The notes: generated by a model not told the origin, from the sequence alone. Shown: positions 35,036 through 44,024, counted from the first letter of the stretch. The stretch: DNA of 64,000 nucleotides from Sinomicrobium kalidii (GCF_021183825.1 NZ_CP089211.1:1674001-1738000); one strand, 5' to 3'. Numbers and translations are program-made.

Positions 35036-36268
35036 ATGAATAAAAAAACACAATTCCAGCTATCCCTGATGATGTTCCTCGAATTCTTTATCTGGGGAGG
35101 ATGGTTTGTATCCCTGGGGACTTTTCTGGGGCATAACCTCAACGCATCCGCCGGACAGTCGGCCCAGGCGTTTTCCACACAGTCCTGGGGCGCTATTATT
35201 GCCCCGTTCATTATAGGACTCATCGCCGACAGGTATTTTAATGCCGAACGTATTTTGGGGGTTCTTCACCTTATAGGCGCAGTACTTATGTACCAAATGG
35301 CGGGCACAACAGATTTCACCGCTTTTTACCCCTATGTACTGGGATATATGATATTGTACATGCCTACCCTGGCTTTGGTGAACTCCGTCGCCTTTAACCA
35401 GATGAAAGACCCGGCCAAGGAATTTTCCTTCGTACGCGTTTTCGGTACCATAGGATGGATCATTGCAGGAGTGCTCATAAGCCGTGTTTTCCATTGGGAT
35501 TCTTCCGAAGGTGTAGAAAACGGAATGCTTAAAAATACCTTTTTAATGACCGCAATTGCTTCCGGCATACTGGGAATTTTCAGTTTCACACTTCCCAAAA
35601 CACCGCCTAAAGTAGGCAAAGGGGAAAAAGTTACCCTGTCTGACGTGCTGGGACTGGAAGCCTTAAAACTTCTGAAGGACAAAAATTTCCTCATGTTTTT
35701 CATCTCTTCCGTACTCATCTGTATTCCGCTGGCCTTCTACTACCAGAACACCCACCCGTTCCTCACGGAAACAGGTTTACAGAACCCTACGGAGAAAATG
35801 GCCATTGGTCAGGCTTCCGAAGTCCTGTTCATGCTGTTGCTGCCTTTCTTCTTTAAAAGATTCGGTTTTAAAAAGACCATTCTGGCCGGAATGCTGGCAT
35901 GGACCGTACGGTACCTGCTCTTTGCCTATGGCGATTCGGGAGAGCTTGCCTTTATGCTCATTATAGGTATCGCCCTGCACGGTATCTGTTATGATTTTTT
36001 CTTTGTATCGGGACAAATATACACCGACACCAAGGCCGGAGAAAAATACAAAAGTGCAGCACAGGGACTCATAACACTGGCCACTTATGGTGTGGGGATG
36101 CTTATCGGGTTTTGGGTAGCCGGACAGATCACAGACAAGTACCTGGCAGCCGACGGCTCTCACAATTGGGAAAACATCTGGATATTCCCGGCCATTTTCG
36201 CTTTTGGTGTATTGCTGTTTTTTGTAATTTTCTTTAAAAATGAAAAAATCGAATATAAAGAGTCATAA
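35036..36268 (+). CDS. MFS permease, nucleoside/sugar:H+ symporter family
   Basis: A 410-residue transporter with 12 membrane segments (for example FIWGGWFVSLGTFLG, IIAPFIIGLIADRYF, FFVSGQIYTDTKAG). The layout and the loop IADRYFNAERILG match the NupG/XapB-like nucleoside:H+ symporter family. Here it lies 64 bp after the isomerase gene and before the oxidoreductases, so the cargo may be a keto sugar or sugar product and not a nucleoside (inference). The C-terminus is short and charged. Confidence 0.88.
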   Translation: MNKKTQFQLSLMMFLEFFIWGGWFVSLGTFLGHNLNASAGQSAQAFSTQSWGAIIAPFIIGLIADRYFNAERILGVLHLIGAVLMYQMAGTTDFTAFYPYVLGYMILYMPTLALVNSVAFNQMKDPAKEFSFVRVFGTIGWIIAGVLISRVFHWDSSEGVENGMLKNTFLMTAIASGILGIFSFTLPKTPPKVGKGEKVTLSDVLGLEALKLLKDKNFLMFFISSVLICIPLAFYYQNTHPFLTETGLQNPTEKMAIGQASEVLFMLLLPFFFKRFGFKKTILAGMLAWTVRYLLFAYGDSGELAFMLIIGIALHGICYDFFFVSGQIYTDTKAGEKYKSAAQGLITLATYGVGMLIGFWVAGQITDKYLAADGSHNWENIWIFPAIFAFGVLLFFVIFFKNEKIEYKES

Positions 36269-36310
36269 ATAATTCCAAACTAAACATAAGACAACAAGTA
36301 CATATGATTT

Positions 36311-36410
36311 AAAGAAAGGGCGGCGTGAGAATACCTCATTACGGACATGACCTTTTGAACATAAACGGAAATCCGGATGGCCCGGATTTCCATTTAATTT
36401 TTTCGCCCTT
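36311..36410. other. Structured intergenic region between permease and oxidoreductase genes
   Basis: AAGGGCG (36316-36322) pairs with CGCCCTT (36404-36410), closing a domain of about 90 nt that contains the 10-bp hairpin at 36367-36391. Two T-rich stretches follow the hairpins. It may be a terminator with read-through control or a leader element. Confidence 0.4.
36367..36403 (+). terminator. Intrinsic terminator after the MFS permease gene
   Basis: GGAAATCCGG and CCGGATTTCC form a perfect 10-bp stem with a 5-base loop, followed by ATTTAATTTTTT. Confidence 0.8.
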
Positions 36411-36468
36411 CCCCTTTTTATTTCAATTTTAAGAACAACAATACAATTAATAACATACTAATTACAAC

Positions 36469-37602
36469 ATGAGCAATAAAATCAGATTAGGAATTCTCGG
36501 AGGTGGTGGCGATTCGTTAATTGGAGTATTACACCGCGTGGCTTCCTCCATGTACGACAGTTACCAGTTAGTAGGCGGCGTGTTTAATCCCGATTTTGAT
36601 CAGAACATCGGGTTTGCCGAAAAAACAGGCATCCCCACCGATCGGGTATACAGGGATTTCGACACCCTTATCGAAGAAGAACTCAAACTTCCCGAAACCG
36701 AAAGAATGCAGGTGATCTCTGTTTTAACACCCAACTTTCTTCACTTCCCCATGGCAAAAAAGCTATTGGAAAGCGGTTTTAATGTCATTTGTGAAAAACC
36801 AATGACCACCACTTATGAAGAAGCCAAAATCTTAAAAGATACGCTCCGCAGGTCCAATGTCATTTTTGCGGTAACCTATACCTATACCGGGTATCCCATG
36901 GTACGCCAAATGAAGGAAATGATCGCATCGGGTGCTATCGGCACCATTCAAAAAATCGATGTACAATACTACCAGGGATGGATCAACCCCATTATTCACG
37001 ATGAGGAAAAGCGCGCCGCTACCTGGCGCCTAGACCCGGAAAAATCGGGGATCAGTTGTTGTATCGGCGACATCGGTACGCACGCCTTCGACATGATCGA
37101 ATACGTTACAGGAATGGAAGTAAAAGAGATACTTGCAGACCTCAATTATGTATACAATGACAATAAAATGGACGTCGATGGCACCGTACTCCTCCGTTTC
37201 TCGGAATTTGTAAAAGGGCTTATCCGGACCAGCCAGATCGCTACGGGAGAGGAAAACAACTTCACCGTGAACATTTACGGAAATAAGGGCGGCCTGAAAT
37301 GGGAACAGGAAAACCCCAATTACCTCTATCACTTAACAGAGACCGAACCTTTAAAAGTATTAAAGCCCGGGCATCCCTATAACAGTGAGCTGTCGCTGGA
37401 CGGTAGTAAATTGCCTCCGGGACACCCCGAAGGTATCTTCGACTCCATGGGCAATATCTACAAAGGTGTTGCCAGGGCCATCAGGAAAGAAACCTATCAC
37501 CCCGGGGAATTCCCCGTGATGAACGATGGTGTACGCGGTATGAATTTTATTGAAAGAGTGGTCGAGTCGCACGACAAAGGAAATGTTTGGGTAAAGGTAT
37601 AA
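36469..37602 (+). CDS. Gfo/Idh/MocA family NAD(P)-dependent oxidoreductase (1)
   Basis: A 377-residue two-domain sugar dehydrogenase. The Rossmann motif GILGGGGDSLIG (residues 8-19) binds NAD(P). FNVICEKPMTTTYEEA holds the catalytic EKP lysine (about residue 110). The C-terminal domain has CIGDIGTHAFDMIEYVTG with a conserved Asp-x-x-x-His pair. No signal peptide, so cytoplasmic. The paralogue at 37663 follows 60 bp downstream. In the pathway proposed here it would oxidise or reduce a 3-keto sugar. Confidence 0.92.
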   Translation: MSNKIRLGILGGGGDSLIGVLHRVASSMYDSYQLVGGVFNPDFDQNIGFAEKTGIPTDRVYRDFDTLIEEELKLPETERMQVISVLTPNFLHFPMAKKLLESGFNVICEKPMTTTYEEAKILKDTLRRSNVIFAVTYTYTGYPMVRQMKEMIASGAIGTIQKIDVQYYQGWINPIIHDEEKRAATWRLDPEKSGISCCIGDIGTHAFDMIEYVTGMEVKEILADLNYVYNDNKMDVDGTVLLRFSEFVKGLIRTSQIATGEENNFTVNIYGNKGGLKWEQENPNYLYHLTETEPLKVLKPGHPYNSELSLDGSKLPPGHPEGIFDSMGNIYKGVARAIRKETYHPGEFPVMNDGVRGMNFIERVVESHDKGNVWVKV

Positions 37603-37662
37603 TCTCCGTTAACTTTGACTATATTTTTGAAACCCATATTTAATCCGTAAAAAGCGTACATA

Positions 37663-38802
37663 ATGAGAAAATTAAGAATGGGCATGGTAGGCGGTGGAAT
37701 CGGTTCTTTTATGGGCGGCGTCCACCGAAAAGCATCCGCCATGGACGGCATGATAGAACTGGTATGCGGTGCTTTCAGCAGCACTGCGGAAAAATCCAGG
37801 GAAACCGGGAAATCACTTTACCTGCCTGAAGACCGCTGTTACGGCAGTTTTCAGGAAATGATCCTAAAGGAAAAAGAACTTCCCGAAGGGGAGCGTATGG
37901 ACTTTGTAGCTATAGTTACCCCGAACCACCTTCATTTCGAACCTGCAAAAACGGCTCTGGAAAACGGCTTCCATGTGGTGTGCGACAAACCCATGACACT
38001 CACCGTGGAAGAAGCCCAAACCCTGGAAAAACTGGTTGAGAAAACCGGACTTTTATTTGCCCTTACACACAATTATACTGGTAATGCCATGGTAAAACAA
38101 GCCCGGATGATGGTAGAAAACGGTGACCTCGGGGAGATCAGGAAAATACATGTACAGTATTTACAGGGATGGATGGCTGCGGAACTCGACGAGCAGGCCG
38201 CCATAAAACCCTGGAGGGCCGACCCGAAAAAATCGGGTATAGGAGGTTCTCTGGCCGATATAGGGACGCATGCCGAAAACCTGGTCTCGTATATCACGGG
38301 GTCAACTATTTCTGAGATCGCAGCCGATCTCGGAAGAATCGGGGAAGGCCGGGTACTGGATAATGACGGAAATATCCTGTTCCGCATGAAAAACGGGGCA
38401 AAAGGTACCATGTCCATCTCGCAAATCGCCGTAGGTGAAGAAAACGACCTATCTATCAGGGTATACGGGAGTAAAGGAAGCATACAGTGGAACCAAGAAG
38501 ATTCCACCCGGCTTTATGTAAAATGGACGGATAGGCCCGAACAGACCCTAACACCGGACGGAAATGACATTTACAAAGAAGTAAGAGCCGTTTCCAGAAT
38601 ACCCAAGGGACATCCCGAAGGATACCTGGAAGCTTTTGCCACCATTTACAGGAATTTTGGCAGACACCTTATGAGTGTACTGGAAAACAAACCCGTTGAA
38701 AAGCCTGATTATCCTACGGTAAGTGATGGTGTAAACGGGGTTCAATTCATATATGCCGCCGTAAAGAGCGATAAAAACAATGCGGCCTGGGAGAAGGTAT
38801 AG
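37663..38802 (+). CDS. Gfo/Idh/MocA family NAD(P)-dependent oxidoreductase (2)
   Basis: A 379-residue paralogue of the preceding gene. The Rossmann motif is GMVGGGIGSFMGGVH. The catalytic loop reads VVCDKPMTLTVEEA (DKP in place of EKP, a common variant). LADIGTHAENLVSYITG and KGHPEGYLEAFATIYRNFG are in the C-terminal domain. Both paralogues share the LHFxxAK and PxGHPEG segments, suggesting duplication followed by divergence in substrate or direction. It is cytoplasmic. It is followed by a 138-bp spacer with a weak inverted repeat. Confidence 0.92.
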   Translation: MRKLRMGMVGGGIGSFMGGVHRKASAMDGMIELVCGAFSSTAEKSRETGKSLYLPEDRCYGSFQEMILKEKELPEGERMDFVAIVTPNHLHFEPAKTALENGFHVVCDKPMTLTVEEAQTLEKLVEKTGLLFALTHNYTGNAMVKQARMMVENGDLGEIRKIHVQYLQGWMAAELDEQAAIKPWRADPKKSGIGGSLADIGTHAENLVSYITGSTISEIAADLGRIGEGRVLDNDGNILFRMKNGAKGTMSISQIAVGEENDLSIRVYGSKGSIQWNQEDSTRLYVKWTDRPEQTLTPDGNDIYKEVRAVSRIPKGHPEGYLEAFATIYRNFGRHLMSVLENKPVEKPDYPTVSDGVNGVQFIYAAVKSDKNNAAWEKV

Positions 38803-38940
38803 TGAATAAGAATATAGAAGGGTGGATTACGAAGTATTTACAATCATATTTAAAAGATAAAATTCAGTATTCGAAATTCTATATTCATCATTTCCTCCGG
38901 AATATTTAAAAAAGTAAAACGTATAAAAACCACATTTCAA

Positions 38941-40008
38941 ATGAAAACCATAAAAGGCCCCGCCGTATTTCTGGCACAGTTTGTAGACAGCAAAGCACCT
39001 TTCAACTCCCTGGACGGAATGTGTAAATGGGCTGCCGGGCTGGGGTACAAGGGCATTCAAATACCTACATGGGAAACCTTTCTCATCGATCTCGACAAAG
39101 CCGGAAGTACCGATGAAACCGAAGGACAGGCCTATTGCGACGAATTGAAAGAAAAAGTAGCCTCCTACGGCCTGGAGATCACGGAACTCTCTACACATTT
39201 ACAAGGGCAGTTGGTGGCCGTTCACCCGGCCTATGACATTATGTTCGACAATTTTGCCCCCGATACCTATAAAAACAATCCCAAAGCCCGTACCGAATGG
39301 GCAGTAGACCAGGTAAAAAAAGCCGCGGTGGCCAGCCGGAGATTAGGCCTTAAAGTTCATGCCACATTCTCCGGTTCCCTGCTCTGGCATACGGCACACC
39401 CCTGGCCGCAACGCCCTGCCGGACTCGTGGAAATGGGATTCGAAGAACTTGCCAAACGCTGGAAGCCCATTCTCGACAGCTACGATGAAAATGATGTCGA
39501 CGTATGCTACGAAATACATCCCGGCGAAGACCTTCACGACGGAGATACCTTCGAAAGGTTTTTGGAAGCGACCAACAATCACAAAAGAGTGAATATTCTC
39601 TATGACCCGAGCCATTTTGTACTGCAACAACTGGATTACATCACCTATATCGATCATTATCACGAATTCATAAAATCCTTCCATGTCAAGGATTCCGAGT
39701 TCAATCCTACAGGTAAAAAAGGTGCTTTCGGCGGATTTAACGACTGGAGGGACCGGGCCGGGAGATACCGCTCACTCGGGGACGGCCAGGTAGATTTCAA
39801 AACCATTTTCACCAAGCTCACGGAATACGGATGTGACGTATGGGCCGTTATGGAATGGGAGTGCTGCATAAAATCACCCGAACAGGGGGCACGCGAAGGC
39901 GCCCCGTTCATACAAAGCCACATTATCGAAGCCACCGAAAAAGCATTTGACGATTTTGCAGGGGCCGAGATCGACAATGAAAAACTGAAAAGAATACTGG
40001 GGCAGTAA
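38941..40008 (+). CDS. Cytoplasmic sugar phosphate isomerase/epimerase
   Basis: A 355-residue xylose isomerase-like TIM barrel without a signal peptide. Metal-binding residues are in DVCYEIHPGEDLHDG (Glu, His), NILYDPSHFVLQQ (Asp, His), KSFHVKDSEF (His, Asp) and VWAVMEWECC (Glu). The long loops between strands 5 and 8 (including FNDWRDRAGRYRSLGDGQVDF) resemble Bacteroidota proteins found with Gfo/Idh/MocA genes. It begins 138 bp after the second oxidoreductase and 33 bp before the first DUF1080 gene. It likely isomerises the dehydrogenase product. Confidence 0.9.
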   Translation: MKTIKGPAVFLAQFVDSKAPFNSLDGMCKWAAGLGYKGIQIPTWETFLIDLDKAGSTDETEGQAYCDELKEKVASYGLEITELSTHLQGQLVAVHPAYDIMFDNFAPDTYKNNPKARTEWAVDQVKKAAVASRRLGLKVHATFSGSLLWHTAHPWPQRPAGLVEMGFEELAKRWKPILDSYDENDVDVCYEIHPGEDLHDGDTFERFLEATNNHKRVNILYDPSHFVLQQLDYITYIDHYHEFIKSFHVKDSEFNPTGKKGAFGGFNDWRDRAGRYRSLGDGQVDFKTIFTKLTEYGCDVWAVMEWECCIKSPEQGAREGAPFIQSHIIEATEKAFDDFAGAEIDNEKLKRILGQ

Positions 40009-40041
40009 ATCCCCCGGAAAACCAAAAAACACTAAACAATA

Positions 40042-40806
40042 ATGAAAAAGATAGGATTCTGCGCACTTTCCCTGCTCTTCCTGGCAGGATGTAAAGAAGC
40101 AAACAAAAAAGACACTAAGGAAGCAACTAAAAAAGAAGATATCGCTGCCGTAAAAGAGCAGAAAAAACAGGAAGAAGGGGAATGGACACCCCTTTTTGAC
40201 GGGAAAACCTTTGCGGGATGGCACGGCTACAATACCGATAAAATATCACCCGAATGGAGCATTGAGGACGGAGCCATGGTGCTGACCCCGGACAACGACA
40301 GCAAGGCTGAAGGTAAAAACCTGGTCACTGACAAGGATTACACGAATTTCAAACTGTCTCTGGAGTGGAAAATATCCGAAGCCGGCAACAGCGGTGTATT
40401 CTGGGGAATCAAAGAAATACCCGAACTTCACGAACCCTATCAGACCGGACCAGAAATACAGGTGCTCGATAACGAAAAACACCCCGATGCCAAGGCAGGT
40501 ACCACCCACCAGGCAGGAGCATTGTATGACATGATAGCTCCTTCCGAAAAAGTAGCAAAACCAGTCGGGGAATGGAATACCATGGTCCTGAAAATAGATC
40601 ACAATGCCAATGAAGGCAAGGTATGGCTCAACGGTACGGAGATCGTTAAATTTCCCGTACATGGCGAGGAATGGGAAAACATGATAAAAAACTCCAAATT
40701 CAATGGCTGGGAAGGTTTCGGAGCGTATAAAACCGGAAAGATCGGACTGCAACATCACGGTAATAAAGTGTCATTCCGAAACATTAAGATCAAGGAACTA
40801 CAATAA
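40042..40806 (+). CDS. DUF1080 (3-keto-disaccharide hydrolase-like) lipoprotein
   Basis: A 254-residue secreted protein: lipoprotein signal peptide with lipobox LFLAGC (Cys at about residue 17), a Lys-rich linker (residues 20-50), then one concanavalin-like beta-sandwich of the DUF1080/PF06439 family. Typical motifs are WTPLFDGKTFAGWHGYN, FKLSLEWKISEAGNSGVFWG, GPEIQVLDN and VWLNGTEIVKF. Members of this family cleave 3-keto-glycosides. The glutamate and aspartate residues of GPEIQVLD are the probable active site region (inference). It precedes the second DUF1080 gene by 15 bp. Confidence 0.9.
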   Translation: MKKIGFCALSLLFLAGCKEANKKDTKEATKKEDIAAVKEQKKQEEGEWTPLFDGKTFAGWHGYNTDKISPEWSIEDGAMVLTPDNDSKAEGKNLVTDKDYTNFKLSLEWKISEAGNSGVFWGIKEIPELHEPYQTGPEIQVLDNEKHPDAKAGTTHQAGALYDMIAPSEKVAKPVGEWNTMVLKIDHNANEGKVWLNGTEIVKFPVHGEEWENMIKNSKFNGWEGFGAYKTGKIGLQHHGNKVSFRNIKIKELQ

Positions 40807-40821
40807 AAACCAGTCGGAAAA

Positions 40822-41580
40822 ATGAAAAAAACACACATACTGGTTATAGCTATCCTTATGGGCGGCATTTATACTTATGCACAGGAAAAAACCATGCAAA
40901 AAGAACCCACAAAACCCGAAGAAACCGAAATTTATCACCCTGTCCCGCCAAAAGTAGCCCCGGCTGCGGATAACGGTGCGCCCAGTGATGCTATTGTCCT
41001 GTTCGACGGTAAGGACCTGAGTAATTGGGTAAGCACAAAGAATGGTACCAAAGCGGGGTGGACGTTAAACCCTGATGGCAGTATGTCGGTAAAACCCGGT
41101 GCGGGAGACATACAAACCAAAAAAGATTTCGGAAGCGTCCAGCTCCACCTGGAATGGAAATCTCCCGAAAAAATAGAGGGCGAAGGTCAGAACCGGGGCA
41201 ATAGTGGTGTATTCCTGCAAGACCGTTACGAGATCCAGATACTGGACAACAACAATAACGACACTTACGTGAACGGACAGGTAGGCGCTGTGTACAAACA
41301 AAGCGTTCCCCTTGCTAGGGCCTCCGTAAAAACCGGAGCGTGGAATACCTATGACATCATCTATCACGCACCGGAATTCAACGATGCCGGTGAAAAGACA
41401 AAAGCCGGGACATTTACCGTCATTCACAACGGCATCCTCGTACAGGACCATGTTGAAATAAAGGGGACCACAGAATACATTGGCTGGCCGAAGAACAAGC
41501 CGCACGGCAAAGCCCCGATACGGCTACAGGACCACGGCAGTACAGTGAACTATCGCAATATATGGGTAAGGGAATTATAG
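40822..41580 (+). CDS. DUF1080 (3-keto-disaccharide hydrolase-like) periplasmic protein
   Basis: A 252-residue protein with a standard signal peptide (MKKTHILVIAILMGGIYTYA, cleavage before QEK) and the same sandwich domain. Motifs are AIVLFDGKDLSNWVS, VQLHLEWKSP, NRGNSGVFLQDRYEIQILDN and VNYRNIWV. It differs from the lipoprotein copy by lacking a lipid anchor and by a longer loop after the LEW strand. Two copies with different anchoring could act on the surface and in the periplasm. It is the last gene of the sugar locus. Confidence 0.9.
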   Translation: MKKTHILVIAILMGGIYTYAQEKTMQKEPTKPEETEIYHPVPPKVAPAADNGAPSDAIVLFDGKDLSNWVSTKNGTKAGWTLNPDGSMSVKPGAGDIQTKKDFGSVQLHLEWKSPEKIEGEGQNRGNSGVFLQDRYEIQILDNNNNDTYVNGQVGAVYKQSVPLARASVKTGAWNTYDIIYHAPEFNDAGEKTKAGTFTVIHNGILVQDHVEIKGTTEYIGWPKNKPHGKAPIRLQDHGSTVNYRNIWVREL

Positions 41581-41608
41581 TCCCTTACCTCTTTTATTCT
41601 TAACTCTC

Positions 41609-42067
41609 ATGCTGCACTTTCGCAAAGCCGAAGAAAAAGACATCCCTTTCATCGTGCAGATGATCGCCGATGACAAATTGGGGAAACTCCGGGAAAATTA
41701 CCGAGAACCGCTACCGCAGGAATACCTTACCGCATTCAAAAATATCAATGCCGATCCCAACCAGGAACTTATTGTGGTTACCGAAAACGGAGATGACAAG
41801 ATCATCGGTACGTTACAACTCAGTTTTATCCAGTATCTTACCTATCGCGGAGGCATCCGTGCACAGATCGAAGCGGTGAGAATCAGAAAGGACTGCCGCG
41901 GAAAGGGCTTCGGACAACAAATGTTTACCTGGGCCATAAAGCGGGCCAAAGAACGAAACGCTCATGTATTACAGTTAACAACAGATAAAAAACGTCCCGA
42001 GGCCATTGCATTTTATGAAAAACTCGGGTTCAAAGCCTCACATGAGGGTATGAAATTACATTTTTAA
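41609..42067 (+). CDS. GNAT family N-acetyltransferase
   Basis: A 152-residue acetyltransferase with IEAVRIRKDCRGKGFGQQMFTWAI (acetyl-CoA loop RGKGFG, about residues 100-105) and a C-terminal ALxFYEKLGFKAS element. The N-terminal MLHFRKAEEKDIPFIVQMI is typical of the family. The acceptor is unknown. It follows the DUF1080 genes by 28 bp on the same strand but is probably not part of the sugar pathway. Confidence 0.88.
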   Translation: MLHFRKAEEKDIPFIVQMIADDKLGKLRENYREPLPQEYLTAFKNINADPNQELIVVTENGDDKIIGTLQLSFIQYLTYRGGIRAQIEAVRIRKDCRGKGFGQQMFTWAIKRAKERNAHVLQLTTDKKRPEAIAFYEKLGFKASHEGMKLHF

Positions 42068-42401
42068 TTGCATGGCATTTTTTTCGTAATAAACATACGG
42101 ATCATCGCAACAGGTTCTGAAATAAAAACCGACCTGTCAAGTGTGAAATTTACAGAGGAACTTCACGGTTAGTTAGCAAAAAAACTGCGTTCCCTGATTT
42201 CTACGGAAAAAACCGGGATGCCACAACAAATCCGACAGAAATGCCCCGACCCCTTATCCTTTATGGCCGGACGCCCCGTTCAAAAATGACTCGAACAGGA
42301 TGTCCGCATAGCGGATAATAGAGGCATTGATCGACAACCTCTCTATGCCGGAAAAAAGGCATTACACAAGGAAAGACATCCCGGAATGACCGGGGCATCA
42401 C

Positions 42402-42424
42402 AAAACCGTTTCAACGGTTTTTTC
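42402..42424 (+). terminator. Intrinsic terminator in the GNAT-yicC spacer
   Basis: AAAACCGTT and AACGGTTTT form a 9-bp stem with a 2-3 base loop, followed by T residues. It is 335 bp after the nearest upstream stop codon, much farther than expected for that gene. Confidence 0.75.
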
Positions 42425-42464
42425 CTTTGTATATACTCTTTTTTCTAAACATTTTGATTTTCTT

Positions 42465-42472
42465 TACCTTTG
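42465..42472 (+). promoter_or_regulatory. Bacteroidota -7 box of yicC
   Basis: TACCTTTG is an exact TAnnTTTG match, 25 bp before the ATG at 42498. No TTG was seen at the normal -33 spacing. Confidence 0.5.
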
Positions 42473-42497
42473 TGCAACTTTTCTTTAAAAAAACCGG

Positions 42498-43355
42498 ATG
42501 ATACAATCTATGACAGGTTTCGGGAAGTCGGTAGTGCAACTTCCCGCCAAAAAAATAACCGTAGAGCTGAAATCGCTCAACAGTAAAAGCCTGGATGTCA
42601 ACACCAGGATTCCATCCCAATACAGGGAAAAAGAACTGCAAATGCGGAGCACCATAGCCAATGCCCTGATCCGGGGCAAGGTAGATTTCGGCCTGTACGT
42701 GGAGATCACCGGGGAAGAAACTTCATCGAAAGTCAATGAAGTTGTGGTCAGGCAATACATTCAGCAATTAAAAAATATCGTGGACGGTGACGAAACCGAA
42801 CTCCTGAAAATGGCCGTTCGCATGCCGGATACCCTTAAAACCGAACGCAACGATATTGACGAAGAAGAATTTGCAGCCATTACCCGCGTACTGGAAGAAG
42901 CCATTACCGAAATAAAAACCTTCAGGCTCGAAGAAGGCAGGGCCCTGGAAAAGGACTTCCTGTTGCGGATACGCAATATTTCCGCTTTGCTGGAGCAGGT
43001 AAAGGAACTGGACCCGGAACGTATGACCCAGGTACGGGAACGTCTTGAAAAAGCCGTTGCCGATATGAGGGAAAATGTGGATAAAAACCGTTTTGAACAG
43101 GAGCTCATCTATTACCTGGAAAAATACGACATCACCGAAGAAAAAGTACGTCTGGCCAATCACCTCGACTATTTTCTTAGTTCACTGCAATCTGAAGAAT
43201 CCAACGGGAGAAAACTCGGGTTTATCTGCCAGGAAATAGGTCGGGAAATCAACACTATCGGCTCTAAAGCCAATTTTGCGCCCATGCAGAAGCTCGTAGT
43301 GCAGATGAAAGACGAACTGGAAAAGATCAAGGAACAGGTTTTGAACGTACTGTAG
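42498..43355 (+). CDS. yicC: YicC family endoribonuclease
   Basis: A 285-residue YicC/YloC protein, an endoribonuclease linked with RNA turnover. The N-terminal signature MIQSMTGFGKS is diagnostic. The domain continues with LKSLNSKSLDVNTRIP, and the C-terminal block LGFICQEIGREINTIGSKAN holds the conserved Glu residues of the active site region. There is a coiled segment around residues 140-200. It is 27 bp before gmk and probably cotranscribed with gmk and nadD. Confidence 0.95.
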   Translation: MIQSMTGFGKSVVQLPAKKITVELKSLNSKSLDVNTRIPSQYREKELQMRSTIANALIRGKVDFGLYVEITGEETSSKVNEVVVRQYIQQLKNIVDGDETELLKMAVRMPDTLKTERNDIDEEEFAAITRVLEEAITEIKTFRLEEGRALEKDFLLRIRNISALLEQVKELDPERMTQVRERLEKAVADMRENVDKNRFEQELIYYLEKYDITEEKVRLANHLDYFLSSLQSEESNGRKLGFICQEIGREINTIGSKANFAPMQKLVVQMKDELEKIKEQVLNVL

Positions 43356-43382
43356 GACAAGTACAAAACTACGAAAGACCAC

Positions 43383-43970
43383 ATGGACAACAACAACTCC
43401 CAAAAAGGTAAACTCATTGTATTCTCCGCCCCTTCGGGAAGCGGAAAAACCACTATTGTACGTCATCTGCTCGGTATTGAAAAACTGAATCTCGACTTTT
43501 CTATCTCGGCCACCTCGCGTACCCCCAGAGGTGAGGAAGTCGACGGGAAAGACTATTATTTCCTCACAACAAGAGAATTCAAGGACCATATAAAGCAAGG
43601 CGATTTCCTGGAATGGGAAGAAGTGTACCGGGACAACTTTTACGGTACGCTGAAAAGCGAGGTGGAACGTATCTGGGCCAAAGGCAAACACGTTATTTTT
43701 GATATTGATGTGGCCGGGGGATTGCGGATCAAGAAGAAATATCCGGAGCAAACCCTCGCCGTATTTGTAAAACCCCCGAGCGTGGATGAACTGAAAATAC
43801 GGCTTAAAAAACGGAAGACAGAACCGGAAGACAAGATAAACATGCGCATTGCAAAGGCTTCCGTAGAACTTGCCACCGCCCCGCAATTTGACAGGATCAT
43901 CAAGAATCACGACCTGGAAACCGCCCTGAACGAGGCCGAACAACTGGTCGATGAGTTTATCAACAAATAA
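43383..43970 (+). CDS. gmk: Guanylate kinase
   Basis: A 195-residue P-loop kinase that phosphorylates GMP to GDP with ATP. The Walker A is SAPSGSGKTT (about residues 17-26). The GMP-binding region is SATSRTPRGEEVDGKDYYF and the aspartate of Walker B is in VIFDIDVAGG. The length is typical. It lies between yicC and nadD on the plus strand. Confidence 0.97.
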   Translation: MDNNNSQKGKLIVFSAPSGSGKTTIVRHLLGIEKLNLDFSISATSRTPRGEEVDGKDYYFLTTREFKDHIKQGDFLEWEEVYRDNFYGTLKSEVERIWAKGKHVIFDIDVAGGLRIKKKYPEQTLAVFVKPPSVDELKIRLKKRKTEPEDKINMRIAKASVELATAPQFDRIIKNHDLETALNEAEQLVDEFINK

Positions 43971-44024
43971 GTCAACTGCCTCGGGACAAGTTCACGAGGC
44001 GTTCAAATAAAACAAACCGTCACT

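Larger units (their letters stand above)
42068..42497. other. 430-bp intergenic region, possible structured RNA
   Basis: No coding signal on either strand. It contains the inverted repeat ATGCCCCG (42241-42248) / CGGGGCAT (42391-42398), a smaller hairpin (TAGAGG...CCTCTCTA near 42315-42345), a strong terminator at 42402-42424 and the yicC -7 box at 42465. The combination could be a small RNA that ends at the terminator. Confidence 0.4.

Noticed and set aside
43182..43943. A 253-codon open frame antisense to yicC and gmk
   Set aside because: It lies fully opposite two conserved core genes, encodes no recognisable domain and has the composition of a shadow frame.
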